NCBI RefSeq assembly: GCF_028595325.1
Contig: NZ_JAQQXR010000004.1
Span: 478,199 to 542,198, forward strand
Length of the DNA: 64,000 nt
Reading direction: 5' to 3'
Source: Janthinobacterium fluminis
GTDB taxonomy: Bacteria; Pseudomonadota; Gammaproteobacteria; Burkholderiales; Burkholderiaceae_D
Positions 36,547 through 45,079 of this stretch are shown one piece after another. The notes under the pieces are model-generated. The model saw only the letters and a list, made by a program, of their open reading frames with translations. It was not told where the DNA came from and searched no databases. A program made the translations under genes and the position numbers. Position 1 is the stretch's first letter, and each line of letters starts with the position of its first letter.

Positions 36547-37740
36547 ATGAAAATTGAAAATCCCAATCCGATCCAGTGGCGTTTTGCCGAGCGTGCCGAC
36601 CAGCTGCAAAGCTCCTTCATCCGCGAAATCCTGAAGATCACGCAGCAACCGGAAATCATTTCCTTCGCCGGCGGCCTGCCGTCGCCGGCCACCTTCCCGG
36701 TCGCCGAAATGAAGACCGCCTTCGACAAGGTCTTGTCGGACAATGGCAAGGTCGCGCTGCAGTACGGCCCGACCGACGGCTATCTGCCGCTGCGCCAGTG
36801 GATCGCCGATTCGCTGTCGACGAACGGCGCGAAGATCGTTCCCGAGCAGGTCTTGATGACCTCCGGTTCGCAGCAAGCCCTCGATTTGCTGGGCAAGGTG
36901 CTGATCGACGAAGGCAGCCGCGTGCTGGTGGAAACCCCCAGCTACCTGGGCGCGCTGCAGGCGTTTTCCGTGTACCGTCCGGAGTTCGTCTCCGTCGCCA
37001 CCGACGAGCACGGCCTGGTGCCGCAATCGGTGACCGGCGTCGCCGACGGCGCGCGCCTGCTGTACGCGCTGCCGAACTTCCAGAACCCGACCGGCCGCAG
37101 CCTGTCCGTCGAGCGCCGCCTGGAACTGGTGGAAACCTGCGCCCGCCACGGCCTGCCGCTGATCGAGGACGATCCCTACGGCGCGCTGAGCTACGCCGGC
37201 GAGCCGTTCCCGAAAATGCTGGCGATGAACCCGGACGGCGTCATCTACATGGGCTCGTTCTCGAAGGTGCTGACGCCGGGCATCCGCCTCGGCTACGTGG
37301 TCGCGCCGCTGCCGCTGGTGCGCCGCCTGGAGCTGGCCAAGCAGGCGGCCGACCTGCACACCTCGCAACTGACGCAGATGGTCGTGCATGAGGTCATCAA
37401 GGACGGCTTCCTGGACCGCCACATCCCCAGCATCCGCACGCTGTACGGCGACCAGTGCCAGGCCATGCTGTCGGCCATGCAACAGCACTTCCCGGCCGGC
37501 GTGCAATGGACCAAACCGGAAGGCGGCATGTTCATCTGGGTCACGCTGCCGGCCCACATCGACGCCATGAAGCTGCTCGACGAGGCGATTGCCAACAAAG
37601 TCGCCTTCGTGCCGGGTTCGCCGTTCTACGCGAACGCGCCGGAAACGAACACGCTGCGCCTGTCCTTCGTCACCGTGCCGCCGGAGCGCATCCGCGAAGG
37701 CATCGCCATCCTCGGCAAGCTGATCGCCGCCAAGATCTAA
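36547..37740 (+). CDS. PLP-dependent aminotransferase (fold I, LysN/2-aminoadipate type)
   Basis: A 397-residue class I/II aminotransferase. The PLP lysine is K240 in MGSFSKVLTPGIRLGYV. Other marks are SFAGGLPSPATFP near the N-terminus, QYGPTDGYLPLRQWIAD, TSGSQQALDLLGKV, and LYALPNFQNPTGRSLS. The pattern resembles 2-aminoadipate or aromatic transaminases of the MocR-catalytic-domain group without the DNA-binding part. The specific amino acid is not determined by sequence alone. It follows the RidA gene. Confidence 0.88.
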   Translation: MKIENPNPIQWRFAERADQLQSSFIREILKITQQPEIISFAGGLPSPATFPVAEMKTAFDKVLSDNGKVALQYGPTDGYLPLRQWIADSLSTNGAKIVPEQVLMTSGSQQALDLLGKVLIDEGSRVLVETPSYLGALQAFSVYRPEFVSVATDEHGLVPQSVTGVADGARLLYALPNFQNPTGRSLSVERRLELVETCARHGLPLIEDDPYGALSYAGEPFPKMLAMNPDGVIYMGSFSKVLTPGIRLGYVVAPLPLVRRLELAKQAADLHTSQLTQMVVHEVIKDGFLDRHIPSIRTLYGDQCQAMLSAMQQHFPAGVQWTKPEGGMFIWVTLPAHIDAMKLLDEAIANKVAFVPGSPFYANAPETNTLRLSFVTVPPERIREGIAILGKLIAAKI

Positions 37741-38165
37741 GGCGCCCGCCGCCCCCGGCGTGGCTGCCCGCCAGCCACGCCGCCGCCCCGCCCTCCCCGG
37801 CGGGGACTCCCCTCCCGCACCGCGCCGCCGAGCGCGAACAACTACGTGGCAGCATCCGAAAACTACCGGAAGTTCACCCAACGGCGCGCAAATTCATGGC
37901 ATCCTGTATGAAAACTCCACATCGGCGTGTATTCTTCAGTACACAATCCAAGGATTTTTTCACCAAATAAATTAACAAAGCGGTATGATTTGCAAGACTA
38001 TTCATTTTTGAAACCAGGCCAGCCTTTGTCAGTACGCGCAGAACTTTCCAGCGCCCGCAGCGCCAGCACTGCGGGCCAGACGGCGTCAGTCCGGCATCCC
38101 GCCAAGCGGGCGGGAGCGGTGCGCCCCCGCGCCCCGCGCGGCGGCGCGGCAACGGGCCAGGCCCG
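37741..38165. other. 425-bp gene-free region
   Basis: No gene is supported. Just after the aminotransferase stop, a 9-bp perfect stem (37757-37765 with 37773-37781, ggcgtggct and complement) could end transcription though no T-run follows. The centre (37920-38010) is A/T-rich with a TATGAT box at 37984-37989 that could serve the diguanylate cyclase downstream. No good -35 is seen. Confidence 0.6.
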
Positions 38166-39524
38166 ATGAACCTAGTCGGCGGGGGACTCCCGCAGCGGCG
38201 CGACGCCACCATCCTGATCGTCGACGACGCGCCGGCCAACCTGGCGATGCTGCGCCACCTGATGGACCAACAGGGTTACCAGACCTTTGTCGCCACGTCC
38301 GGCGAGCGGGCGCTGATGATCGCCCAGCGCGTCCACCCCGACCTGATTTTGCTCGACGTCGTCATGTCCGGCATGGACGGCTTCGAGACTTGCCGCCAGC
38401 TCAAGCTGAACGCGCTGACCCAGCGCATTCCGGTGATCTTCATGAGCGCCAAGACGGAAACCGAGGACGTCGTCGCCGGCTTCGACATCGGCGCCGCCGA
38501 CTACATCAGCAAGCCCCTGCGCATGGCCGAAGTGTGCGCCCGCGTGCGCGCCCAGCTGCAGATGCGCAGCAACAGCGAAACCCAGCAGGAGCAGGCCGAG
38601 CGGCTGCGCACGATCGTCAACAACATGGCCGAGGGTTTGCTGGTGATCGAGGCCGACGGCCGCATCCAGTTCACCAACCCGGCCTGCGACCAGTACCTCG
38701 GCTACCAGGAGAACGAGCTGGCCGGGCGCAGCATCAAGGAACTGCTGATGCCGCTGGTGGCCAGCGAGTACCTCGACTATTTCGCCATGTACGCGGCCAA
38801 CCCGGCGACCGCGCACAAGCACGGCACGCGCGAGGTGGCGATCCGCCGCCGCGACGGCGGCACGCTGAGCATGGACCTGACGCTGACGCCGATGTTCCTG
38901 CGCCAGCCGCTCTACATCGGCCTGCTGCACGACATCACCCACCACAAGCAGTCGGAGGACGCGCTGCAGCGCGCCGCCCACATCGACCCCTTGACGAAGA
39001 TCGCCAACCGGCGCCATTTCGACAGCTTCCTGGAAAAAGAGTGGCAGCGCTCGGTGCGCAGCGGCACGCCGCTGTCGCTGGTGGTGCTCGACGTCGACCA
39101 CTTCAAGCTGTACAACGACAGCCTGGGGCACCCGGCCGGCGACCTGTGCCTGCAGCAGGTGGCGCAGGCCATCGCCGCGCACGCCTGCCGGCCCACCGAC
39201 CTGGCGGCGCGCTACGGCGGCGAGGAATTCGTGCTGCTGTTCGCCGAAACGGACGCGGCGGCGGCGCTGCCGATGGCCGAGGCGATCCGCCAGCACATCG
39301 AGCTGCTGCGCCTGCCGCATCCGCGCTCGCCGACGTCGCAGTGGATCACCGCCAGCATCGGCGTGGCGACCATCTTCCCCCACCTGCTCGACGACAAGGA
39401 GGCGCTGTTCGTCGCCGCCGACCGCGCCATGTACGCGGCCAAGGAAGGCGGCCGCAACCTGGTGCGCGCCACCCAGCCCGGCAGCGCCGCGTGGGACGCC
39501 GTCAAGGCCCTGGTGATGCGCTGA
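38166..39524 (+). CDS. REC-PAS-GGDEF diguanylate cyclase response regulator
   Basis: A 452-residue signalling protein. The receiver (about 14-130) has phospho-acceptor D64 in LILLDVVMSGMDG and the acidic pair LIVDDAPAN. A PAS domain follows (about 145-260, IVNNMAEGLLVIEADGRI). The GGDEF domain (about 280-440) has the active-site variant GGEEF in RYGGEEFVLLF and the upstream DVDHFKLYNDSLGH. It should make c-di-GMP on phosphorylation. No histidine kinase is adjacent, so its partner is elsewhere. Its stop touches that of the convergent TonB receptor. Confidence 0.93.
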   Translation: MNLVGGGLPQRRDATILIVDDAPANLAMLRHLMDQQGYQTFVATSGERALMIAQRVHPDLILLDVVMSGMDGFETCRQLKLNALTQRIPVIFMSAKTETEDVVAGFDIGAADYISKPLRMAEVCARVRAQLQMRSNSETQQEQAERLRTIVNNMAEGLLVIEADGRIQFTNPACDQYLGYQENELAGRSIKELLMPLVASEYLDYFAMYAANPATAHKHGTREVAIRRRDGGTLSMDLTLTPMFLRQPLYIGLLHDITHHKQSEDALQRAAHIDPLTKIANRRHFDSFLEKEWQRSVRSGTPLSLVVLDVDHFKLYNDSLGHPAGDLCLQQVAQAIAAHACRPTDLAARYGGEEFVLLFAETDAAAALPMAEAIRQHIELLRLPHPRSPTSQWITASIGVATIFPHLLDDKEALFVAADRAMYAAKEGGRNLVRATQPGSAAWDAVKALVMR

Positions 39525-41771
39525 CTAGAAGGACTTCGACACGCTCAGCTTGAAGTTGCGGCCGACGCCGGTGACGCCCTCGCTCAGATAGGGGCGGTAG
39601 TCGCGGTTGAGGAGATTGTCGACGGTCAGGCGGGCGCTGACGTCGCGCCACATGCCGCCCCTGCCTTGCCAGGACGCGAACAGGCTGTGCAAGCCGTAAG
39701 CTTTCGACGGCGCCAGATAATAGACGCTGTCGCTCGGCAGCACCTTCTCCTGCGCCCCGAGGAACTTGCCCTGCCAGCCCGCGCTCATGCCTTGTTCGGG
39801 GAAGTGCCAACCGGCGCCGAGGACCAGCTTGTCGGGGGCAATGCTGGACACCGGCTCGTCAAGACCCCAGGGATTGCGCTGGCTGCCGCGGCGCGCGCCG
39901 TACTGCAGCGCCAGCGAGGCGTGGGCGAAGAAGCGCGGCGCGTTGTAAAACGATTCCAGCTCCAGCCCCTCCGTCCGCATGCCGGGCAAATTGCGGTAGT
40001 TCGACAAGACTCCCGTCGGCTTCGTGCCGGGAGGCACCAACTCGCCAAGACGGCGGCTGATACTGTCGTGCACCCGGTTCTGGAACAGGGTCACGCGCAG
40101 TTGCGCGTTGTCGTTAGGCGCAAACCAGCCCTTGCCGCTCAGCATGGCGCCGACGCGCGCGGCCGTGATGCGCTCGACCTCCAGCGCCCGGCTGGTGCCG
40201 GGCTTGGACGATGATGCCTTGGCGTCCTTGTAGTACTCCACCGAATACAATTCGTCGATGGTGGGGGCGCGCCAGGTGTTGCTGAGGTCGGCAAACAGGG
40301 CCATATTGCTGCTCGTCTGCCAGAACACTCCCAGCCGCGGCGACCAGCCCTGGTGCGTCACGGCCCGGTAGTCGTGGCCGGCCTCTGGCAACGGGCTGTT
40401 GTAGCGCGGCGCCAGGTTCGGCACGCCCTGCGAGGCGACGTGGTCGTAGCGCAGCGCCGCCGTCAGCGTCAGGGCGCCGCGGGTGACGGCGTCCTGCAGG
40501 TACAGGCCGGTGGTCTTTTGCTCGCCGGCCGGCATGTAATAGGGCTGGAAATAGCCGTAGTTATACGCCGGGTCCTTCAGGGCCTTGGCCTCCGGGTAGT
40601 ACATCAGCGTGTCGCGCTGGTTGCCGTGCCACTGGAGGCCGACGCTCAGCACATGCTCCAGCGCGCCGCTGCTGAACAGGCTTTCGTTGCGCAGCTCGGC
40701 GAGGCGGTCCTTGTACGAGGCCCAGCTGGCGTTGCCCAGCGAGCCGAGGAAGGACGAGGGCGTCGCCGTCGCCGAGCGCTGGTCGTACTGCCGGGTTTTC
40801 GAATGGCCGAAGCTGGCCGTCACGTTGAGCAGCGGATTGTCGCGCGGCGTGAAGCGCCATTTGGCGGCGTAGGTGTCGTCCTGCTGGTCGCGGTAGATGG
40901 CCTTGCGCCGCCACGCCTCGTCCGAGCCGTATTTTTTGATGTCGCCGGCGCTGGGCGCGGGCGTGTCCTCGCCGAAGGCGGCAAACGGCCCCCAGCCGGT
41001 GCTGCGGCTGCGCATCGCCGACACAGTCAGCAACTGCTCGGGCGTCAGGCGGATGTTCAGCTTGGCCAGGCCGGACGGCGCATCGAGGGCGGAAAAACGG
41101 AACAGCGCGCCGTCCGGCTTGCGCAAGTCGTCCGATTTGCGCTGGGTCACAAAGGCCAGCCCGTCGAAGCGGCCGTCGGCGCTGCGCGCATACACGGACG
41201 CCGTCGTGTCGTTCTCGTGGTTGTTGCTGTGCCGCGCGTACTTGAGGAAGGCGCCCACGTTGGCGCCGGCGCGCAGCATGTCTTTCGCGTCCTTCGTCTC
41301 GACCGTGACGACGCCGCCGAAGCCGCCGTTACCATACAGCGAGGTGTGCGGCCCCTTGTTCACCTCCAACTGCTTGATGAGCTCCGGCTCGATGAAAACC
41401 GAGCCCTGGCGGTATTTTTCAAAGCCCTTCGGCACGCCGTCGACGATCACCTTCACATCCTGCACCTTGTTGAAGCCCCAGATGTTGAGGGACTGCCCGC
41501 CCGGGCGCGAGGTGCCGGTCAGGTCGACGCCCGGCAGCGTGTCGAGCAGGGCCGCCATATTGTCGGCTTGCTGGCGCTCGACGTCCTCGCTCTTCAGATA
41601 GGAGCGGCCGACGTTGGCGGCGCTGATGCTTTCGCCGAACACGGTAACGGCGGGCAAGGCCGCCACGACCACGGGGGCTTGTTGCGCCGCGAAAACAGGC
41701 GCGCCAAACGCCAAAGCCAGCGCCACCGCCATAGGCCGCACCGCACAGGTGCCCCTGCTGTTCATATTCAT
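39525..41771 (-). CDS. TonB-dependent outer membrane receptor, iron/haem type
   Basis: A 748-residue receptor with a signal peptide (about 1-28), plug domain with LLDTLPGVDLTG, NIWGFNKVQDVKVIVDGVPK and GNGGFGGVVTVETKD, and a 22-strand barrel ending VGRNFKLSVSKSF. The plug resembles haemoglobin/transferrin/haem receptors more than siderophore receptors, but I cannot fix the ligand. A Fur-like box in the promoter (41878-41897) indicates iron regulation. The chosen start is the ATG at 41771 (MNMNSRG), not the longer open frame to 41879. Confidence 0.9.
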   Translation of the reverse strand: MNMNSRGTCAVRPMAVALALAFGAPVFAAQQAPVVVAALPAVTVFGESISAANVGRSYLKSEDVERQQADNMAALLDTLPGVDLTGTSRPGGQSLNIWGFNKVQDVKVIVDGVPKGFEKYRQGSVFIEPELIKQLEVNKGPHTSLYGNGGFGGVVTVETKDAKDMLRAGANVGAFLKYARHSNNHENDTTASVYARSADGRFDGLAFVTQRKSDDLRKPDGALFRFSALDAPSGLAKLNIRLTPEQLLTVSAMRSRSTGWGPFAAFGEDTPAPSAGDIKKYGSDEAWRRKAIYRDQQDDTYAAKWRFTPRDNPLLNVTASFGHSKTRQYDQRSATATPSSFLGSLGNASWASYKDRLAELRNESLFSSGALEHVLSVGLQWHGNQRDTLMYYPEAKALKDPAYNYGYFQPYYMPAGEQKTTGLYLQDAVTRGALTLTAALRYDHVASQGVPNLAPRYNSPLPEAGHDYRAVTHQGWSPRLGVFWQTSSNMALFADLSNTWRAPTIDELYSVEYYKDAKASSSKPGTSRALEVERITAARVGAMLSGKGWFAPNDNAQLRVTLFQNRVHDSISRRLGELVPPGTKPTGVLSNYRNLPGMRTEGLELESFYNAPRFFAHASLALQYGARRGSQRNPWGLDEPVSSIAPDKLVLGAGWHFPEQGMSAGWQGKFLGAQEKVLPSDSVYYLAPSKAYGLHSLFASWQGRGGMWRDVSARLTVDNLLNRDYRPYLSEGVTGVGRNFKLSVSKSF

Positions 41772-41867
41772 TGTTATCCGTAGCAAAAGAGATGTTAAAG
41801 GCGCGCCTTTGCGGGCGCAGGGGTGCCATGCGGCATTTGCATTGTTGCCGCATTGAAATGCGGGGGC

Positions 41868-41897
41868 ATAATATACCAAATGCGAATGATTCGCAAT
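41868..41897 (-). promoter_or_regulatory. Fur-regulated sigma-70 promoter of the TonB receptor
   Basis: On the minus strand TTGCGA (41896-41891), a 17-bp spacer and TATTAT (41873-41868) form a good sigma-70 promoter. The near-palindrome TTGCGAATCATTCGCATTT covers the -35 and spacer at 41878-41897 and resembles the betaproteobacterial Fur box. Fur bound with iron would block the promoter. Confidence 0.8.
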
Positions 41898-41919
41898 ACC
41901 AATTAGGAACTAGATCGGC

Positions 41920-43476
41920 TTAGCCCGGATAGCCGGTGATGGCGGCGATGTCGCGGTACAGCGGTTGCAGGCGGGCGTACATTTTCCTGTAGACGCGCCG
42001 GTACAACTGTTCGTAGACCTTGCTGTGCTGGGGGTCCGGCTGGAACACCCGGCCGGGGCGCGTCATGCCCTTGACGGCCGCCGCGAAGTCCGGATACAGG
42101 CCGAGGCCGACGGCGGCGTCGATGGCGGCCCCCAGCGCCGAACTTTCGTAGACGTGGGCGCGCGCCGCCGGCAAGCCGAAGATGTCGGCCGTCAACTGCA
42201 TCGCCGCGTCGCTCTGCGAGCCGCCGCCGGCGATGCGCAGCTCCGTGATGGGAATGCCGCTGCGCCTTTCGATGCGCTCCTTGCCCTCGCGCAGCGCATA
42301 CGCCAGCCCCTCCAGGATGGCGCGGTACATGTGCGCGCGCGTGTGCACGTCGCCGAAGCCGATGATGGCGCCCTTCGCCTCCGGCCCCGGCACCTTGATG
42401 CCGGGGCTCCAGTAGGGCTGCAGCATCAGGCCCATCGAGCCGGGCGGCACCGCCTCGACGAGACGGTCGAACAGCGCCTCCGGGGCCATGCCGTCCAGCG
42501 AGGCGGCGGCGCGCTCGCGGTCGCCGAACTGCTCCTTGAACCAGTTCACCATCCAGTAGCCGCGGAAGATCTGCACCTCGGTGCTGTAGTAGCCGGGGAT
42601 GGCCGCCGCATACGGCGGAATGGACGGCGTCACCTCGATGTATTTCTTGTTGGTGGTGTTGATCGTCGCCGTGGTGCCGTAACTGAGGCAGGCGATGTGC
42701 GGCTCCAGGCAGCCGGCGCCGATGACCTCGCAAGCCTTGTCGGCGGCGGCCGCCAGCAGCGGCGTGCCCTCCGCGATGCCGGTGGCCGCGGCGGCGGCGG
42801 CGTCGATGGCGCCCAGCACCGTGCCCGGCGCCACCAGTTCCGGCAGCATGTCGCGGCGCACGGCCAGCGCGCGCCACTTCCAGTCGCGCGGCCCGGCCCA
42901 GGCGTGGCGCTTGTAGTCGAAGGGGATGTAGGCCACCTGCGAGCCGGTCGAGTCGGCGAAGCGGCCGCACAAACGGTAATTCAGATAGCCGGACAAGAGC
43001 AGGAACTTGTCGGTGCGCTCCCAGATCATCGGCTGGTGCGCGGCGATCCAGTTGATTTCCGCCTCGCGCCGGAAGTAATCGATGGTGCCCTCGACCCGCG
43101 CCAGCTTGAAGGCGGCGCGCCACCAGCGGCCCAGCTCCGGCACCTGCTCGGTGCTGCGCTGGTCCAGCCAGGTGATGGCCGGGCGCAGCGGCCGGCCGTC
43201 CTTGTCGAGGTTGATCACGGTGCCGCGCTGGGTCGTCACGGCGACGCCCTTCACGGCCGCGCGGGGAATGGCCGTGCCGGCCCACAGCTGCTGGCAGGCG
43301 GCGCACACGGCCTGCCAGTAGCCTTCCGCGTCGTGCTCGGCCCAGCCGGGGTGCTCGGAAAAATACGGTTCGAGGAAAATCTGCGCCTTCGCCGCGATAT
43401 TGCCCTGCAAGTCGAACAGCAGCGCGCGCACGCTCTGGGTGCCATTGTCGATGGCGAGGATGTATTGCTCGGTCAT
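41920..43476 (-). CDS. FGGY-family carbohydrate kinase (glycerol kinase-like)
   Basis: A 518-residue sugar/polyol kinase of the ASKHA fold. N-terminal AIDNGTQSVRALLFDLQG is the phosphate-1 motif, KGVAVTTQRGTVINLDKDG and WLDQRS follow, and the C-terminal half has GIPITELRIAGGGSQSDAAMQ and ESSALGAAIDAAVGLG. It is not the canonical GlpK (which has DQGTTSSRA at its start), so the substrate may differ from glycerol. It is the last gene of a three-gene operon with glpD. The ATG at 43476 is used because the longer start at 43494 overlaps glpD. Confidence 0.85.
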   Translation of the reverse strand: MTEQYILAIDNGTQSVRALLFDLQGNIAAKAQIFLEPYFSEHPGWAEHDAEGYWQAVCAACQQLWAGTAIPRAAVKGVAVTTQRGTVINLDKDGRPLRPAITWLDQRSTEQVPELGRWWRAAFKLARVEGTIDYFRREAEINWIAAHQPMIWERTDKFLLLSGYLNYRLCGRFADSTGSQVAYIPFDYKRHAWAGPRDWKWRALAVRRDMLPELVAPGTVLGAIDAAAAAATGIAEGTPLLAAAADKACEVIGAGCLEPHIACLSYGTTATINTTNKKYIEVTPSIPPYAAAIPGYYSTEVQIFRGYWMVNWFKEQFGDRERAAASLDGMAPEALFDRLVEAVPPGSMGLMLQPYWSPGIKVPGPEAKGAIIGFGDVHTRAHMYRAILEGLAYALREGKERIERRSGIPITELRIAGGGSQSDAAMQLTADIFGLPAARAHVYESSALGAAIDAAVGLGLYPDFAAAVKGMTRPGRVFQPDPQHSKVYEQLYRRVYRKMYARLQPLYRDIAAITGYPG

Positions 43477-43480
43477 GCTG

Positions 43481-45079
43481 TCACGCTTCCGCAAGTGGGG
43501 TGGGCGCCGGCAGGCTGTAGTGGCGGCGCCATAGCGCCAGGTAGGCCGCCTGTTCGGCGTCCCAGCGGACGTCGCCCCAGTCCAGCTCCGGCTGGCAAAT
43601 GGCGCGGATGCGCGGCATGATATCGATTCCGCCGCCGCGCAGCTGCAAGCCGATGCGGGTGCGCCGCAGCAGCAGGTCTTCCAGCCGCTGCACCGCCTCG
43701 CCGCGCGCGGCCCAGCGCAGTTGCGCCCACAGCGTTTCGGTGCCGGCGATGGTGTCGTGCTCGCCGCGCCCGGCCGCGTTCAGCAGGGGCTGGGCGTGGC
43801 GGCCGTGGCGCCCAAGCAGGCGGATTTTCTGCTGGGACGACAGGCGCGTCCCCGACAGCGCCGGCGGCGCCTCGAAAATCGGCCGCGGCCGCAGGTCGGC
43901 GCGCCAGCCGGGCAGCAGCGGCGCGACCCGCTTCAGCGCGTCGAGCGCGCTCACGCGGAAGGTCGTCAGCTTGCCGCCGGCGACGGTCAGCAAGCCATCC
44001 TCCAGCCACAGCGCATGCTCGCGCCCCTCCTTCGACGGATCGGCCTGGCCGCTGTCGATGACGGGGCGCACGCCGGCGTAGGTGGCGATGACGTCGGCCT
44101 CGACCAGCCCCAGTTGCGGAAACTGCCGGTGCAGCGCCGCCATCAGGTAGTCCAGCTCGGCGCGCGTGATGGCCGCCTCCAGCGCCAGGTCGGCGCCGTG
44201 GTCGACGTCGGTGGTGCCGACCAGCGTCACGCCCTCCCACGGGAAGGCGAAGACGGGGCGGCCGTCGTGCGGGTGCATCAGGCTGACGGCCTGGGCCAGC
44301 GGCAGGCGCCAGGCCGGCAGCACCAGATGGCTGCCGCGCAGCGGCCGCAGCCTGGGCGCGGCGCCGAGCTGGCCGCGCAAGCCGTCGGCCCAGGCCCCGG
44401 TGGCGCTGATCACCACGCGGGCGCGCACGGTGTGGCCGGCGCCGCTGACGGCGTCCAGCAACTGCGCACCGCACACCTTGCCGCCGGCGCGCAGCAGCGA
44501 CTGCACCGCCATATAGTTGACGGCGACGCCGCCGTGGCGCTGCGCCTCCTGCAGCACGCGCAGCACCAGGCGCGCGTCGTCGGTCTTGGCGTCGTTGTAG
44601 CACATGCCGCCGCTGAGCCCCTCGCGCGCGACGTTCGGCGCCAGCATCGTGAAGTCCTCGCCCTTGTAGTAGTGGCGCGCGCGCTGCCCGGCCATCAGGT
44701 CGTAGATCGCCAGGCCGAGCAGGAACAGGCGCCGGCCCGGCTTGCGCCCGGCGTAGTCGCCGAAGGCAAAGCCTTGCGGCTCGACCAGGCCGGCGGCGTC
44801 GCGCAGCAGGTGCTGGCGCTCGCGCACGGACTCGCGCGTCATGCCGAAGCGGCCCTCCTTCAGATAGCGCAGGCCGCCGTGCACCAGCTTCGAGGAGCGG
44901 CTCGACGTGCCCCAGGCGAAGTCGCGCTGTTCGACCAGCAGCGCCTTCAGGCCGCGCCGCGACGCCTCCAGCAGGATGCCGGCGCCGGTGATGCCGCCGC
45001 CGACGACGACGATGTCCCAGTCGCGCGCGAACAACTCGGGCAGCCCGTCGCGCCAGCCGGCCGGCCAGTGGCCGCTCAC
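43481..45079 (-). CDS. glpD: FAD-dependent glycerol-3-phosphate dehydrogenase
   Basis: A 532-residue flavoenzyme that oxidises glycerol 3-phosphate to dihydroxyacetone phosphate at the membrane, passing electrons to quinone. The FAD-binding fold is IVVVGGGITGAGILLEASRR, and further features are TSSRSSKLVHGGLRYL, MCYNDAKTDDARLVL, GTTDVDHG and the C-terminal DUF-type domain from about 395. The GTG start at 45079 overlaps the stop of the upstream gene by four bases, so translation is coupled. It sits between the oxidase and the kinase. Confidence 0.93.
   Translation of the reverse strand: MSGHWPAGWRDGLPELFARDWDIVVVGGGITGAGILLEASRRGLKALLVEQRDFAWGTSSRSSKLVHGGLRYLKEGRFGMTRESVRERQHLLRDAAGLVEPQGFAFGDYAGRKPGRRLFLLGLAIYDLMAGQRARHYYKGEDFTMLAPNVAREGLSGGMCYNDAKTDDARLVLRVLQEAQRHGGVAVNYMAVQSLLRAGGKVCGAQLLDAVSGAGHTVRARVVISATGAWADGLRGQLGAAPRLRPLRGSHLVLPAWRLPLAQAVSLMHPHDGRPVFAFPWEGVTLVGTTDVDHGADLALEAAITRAELDYLMAALHRQFPQLGLVEADVIATYAGVRPVIDSGQADPSKEGREHALWLEDGLLTVAGGKLTTFRVSALDALKRVAPLLPGWRADLRPRPIFEAPPALSGTRLSSQQKIRLLGRHGRHAQPLLNAAGRGEHDTIAGTETLWAQLRWAARGEAVQRLEDLLLRRTRIGLQLRGGGIDIMPRIRAICQPELDWGDVRWDAEQAAYLALWRRHYSLPAPTPLAEA

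Noticed and set aside
37757..37781. Strong intrinsic terminator after the aminotransferase
   Set aside because: The 9-bp stem is perfect but no T-run follows, so I describe it only as a hairpin within the gene-free region.
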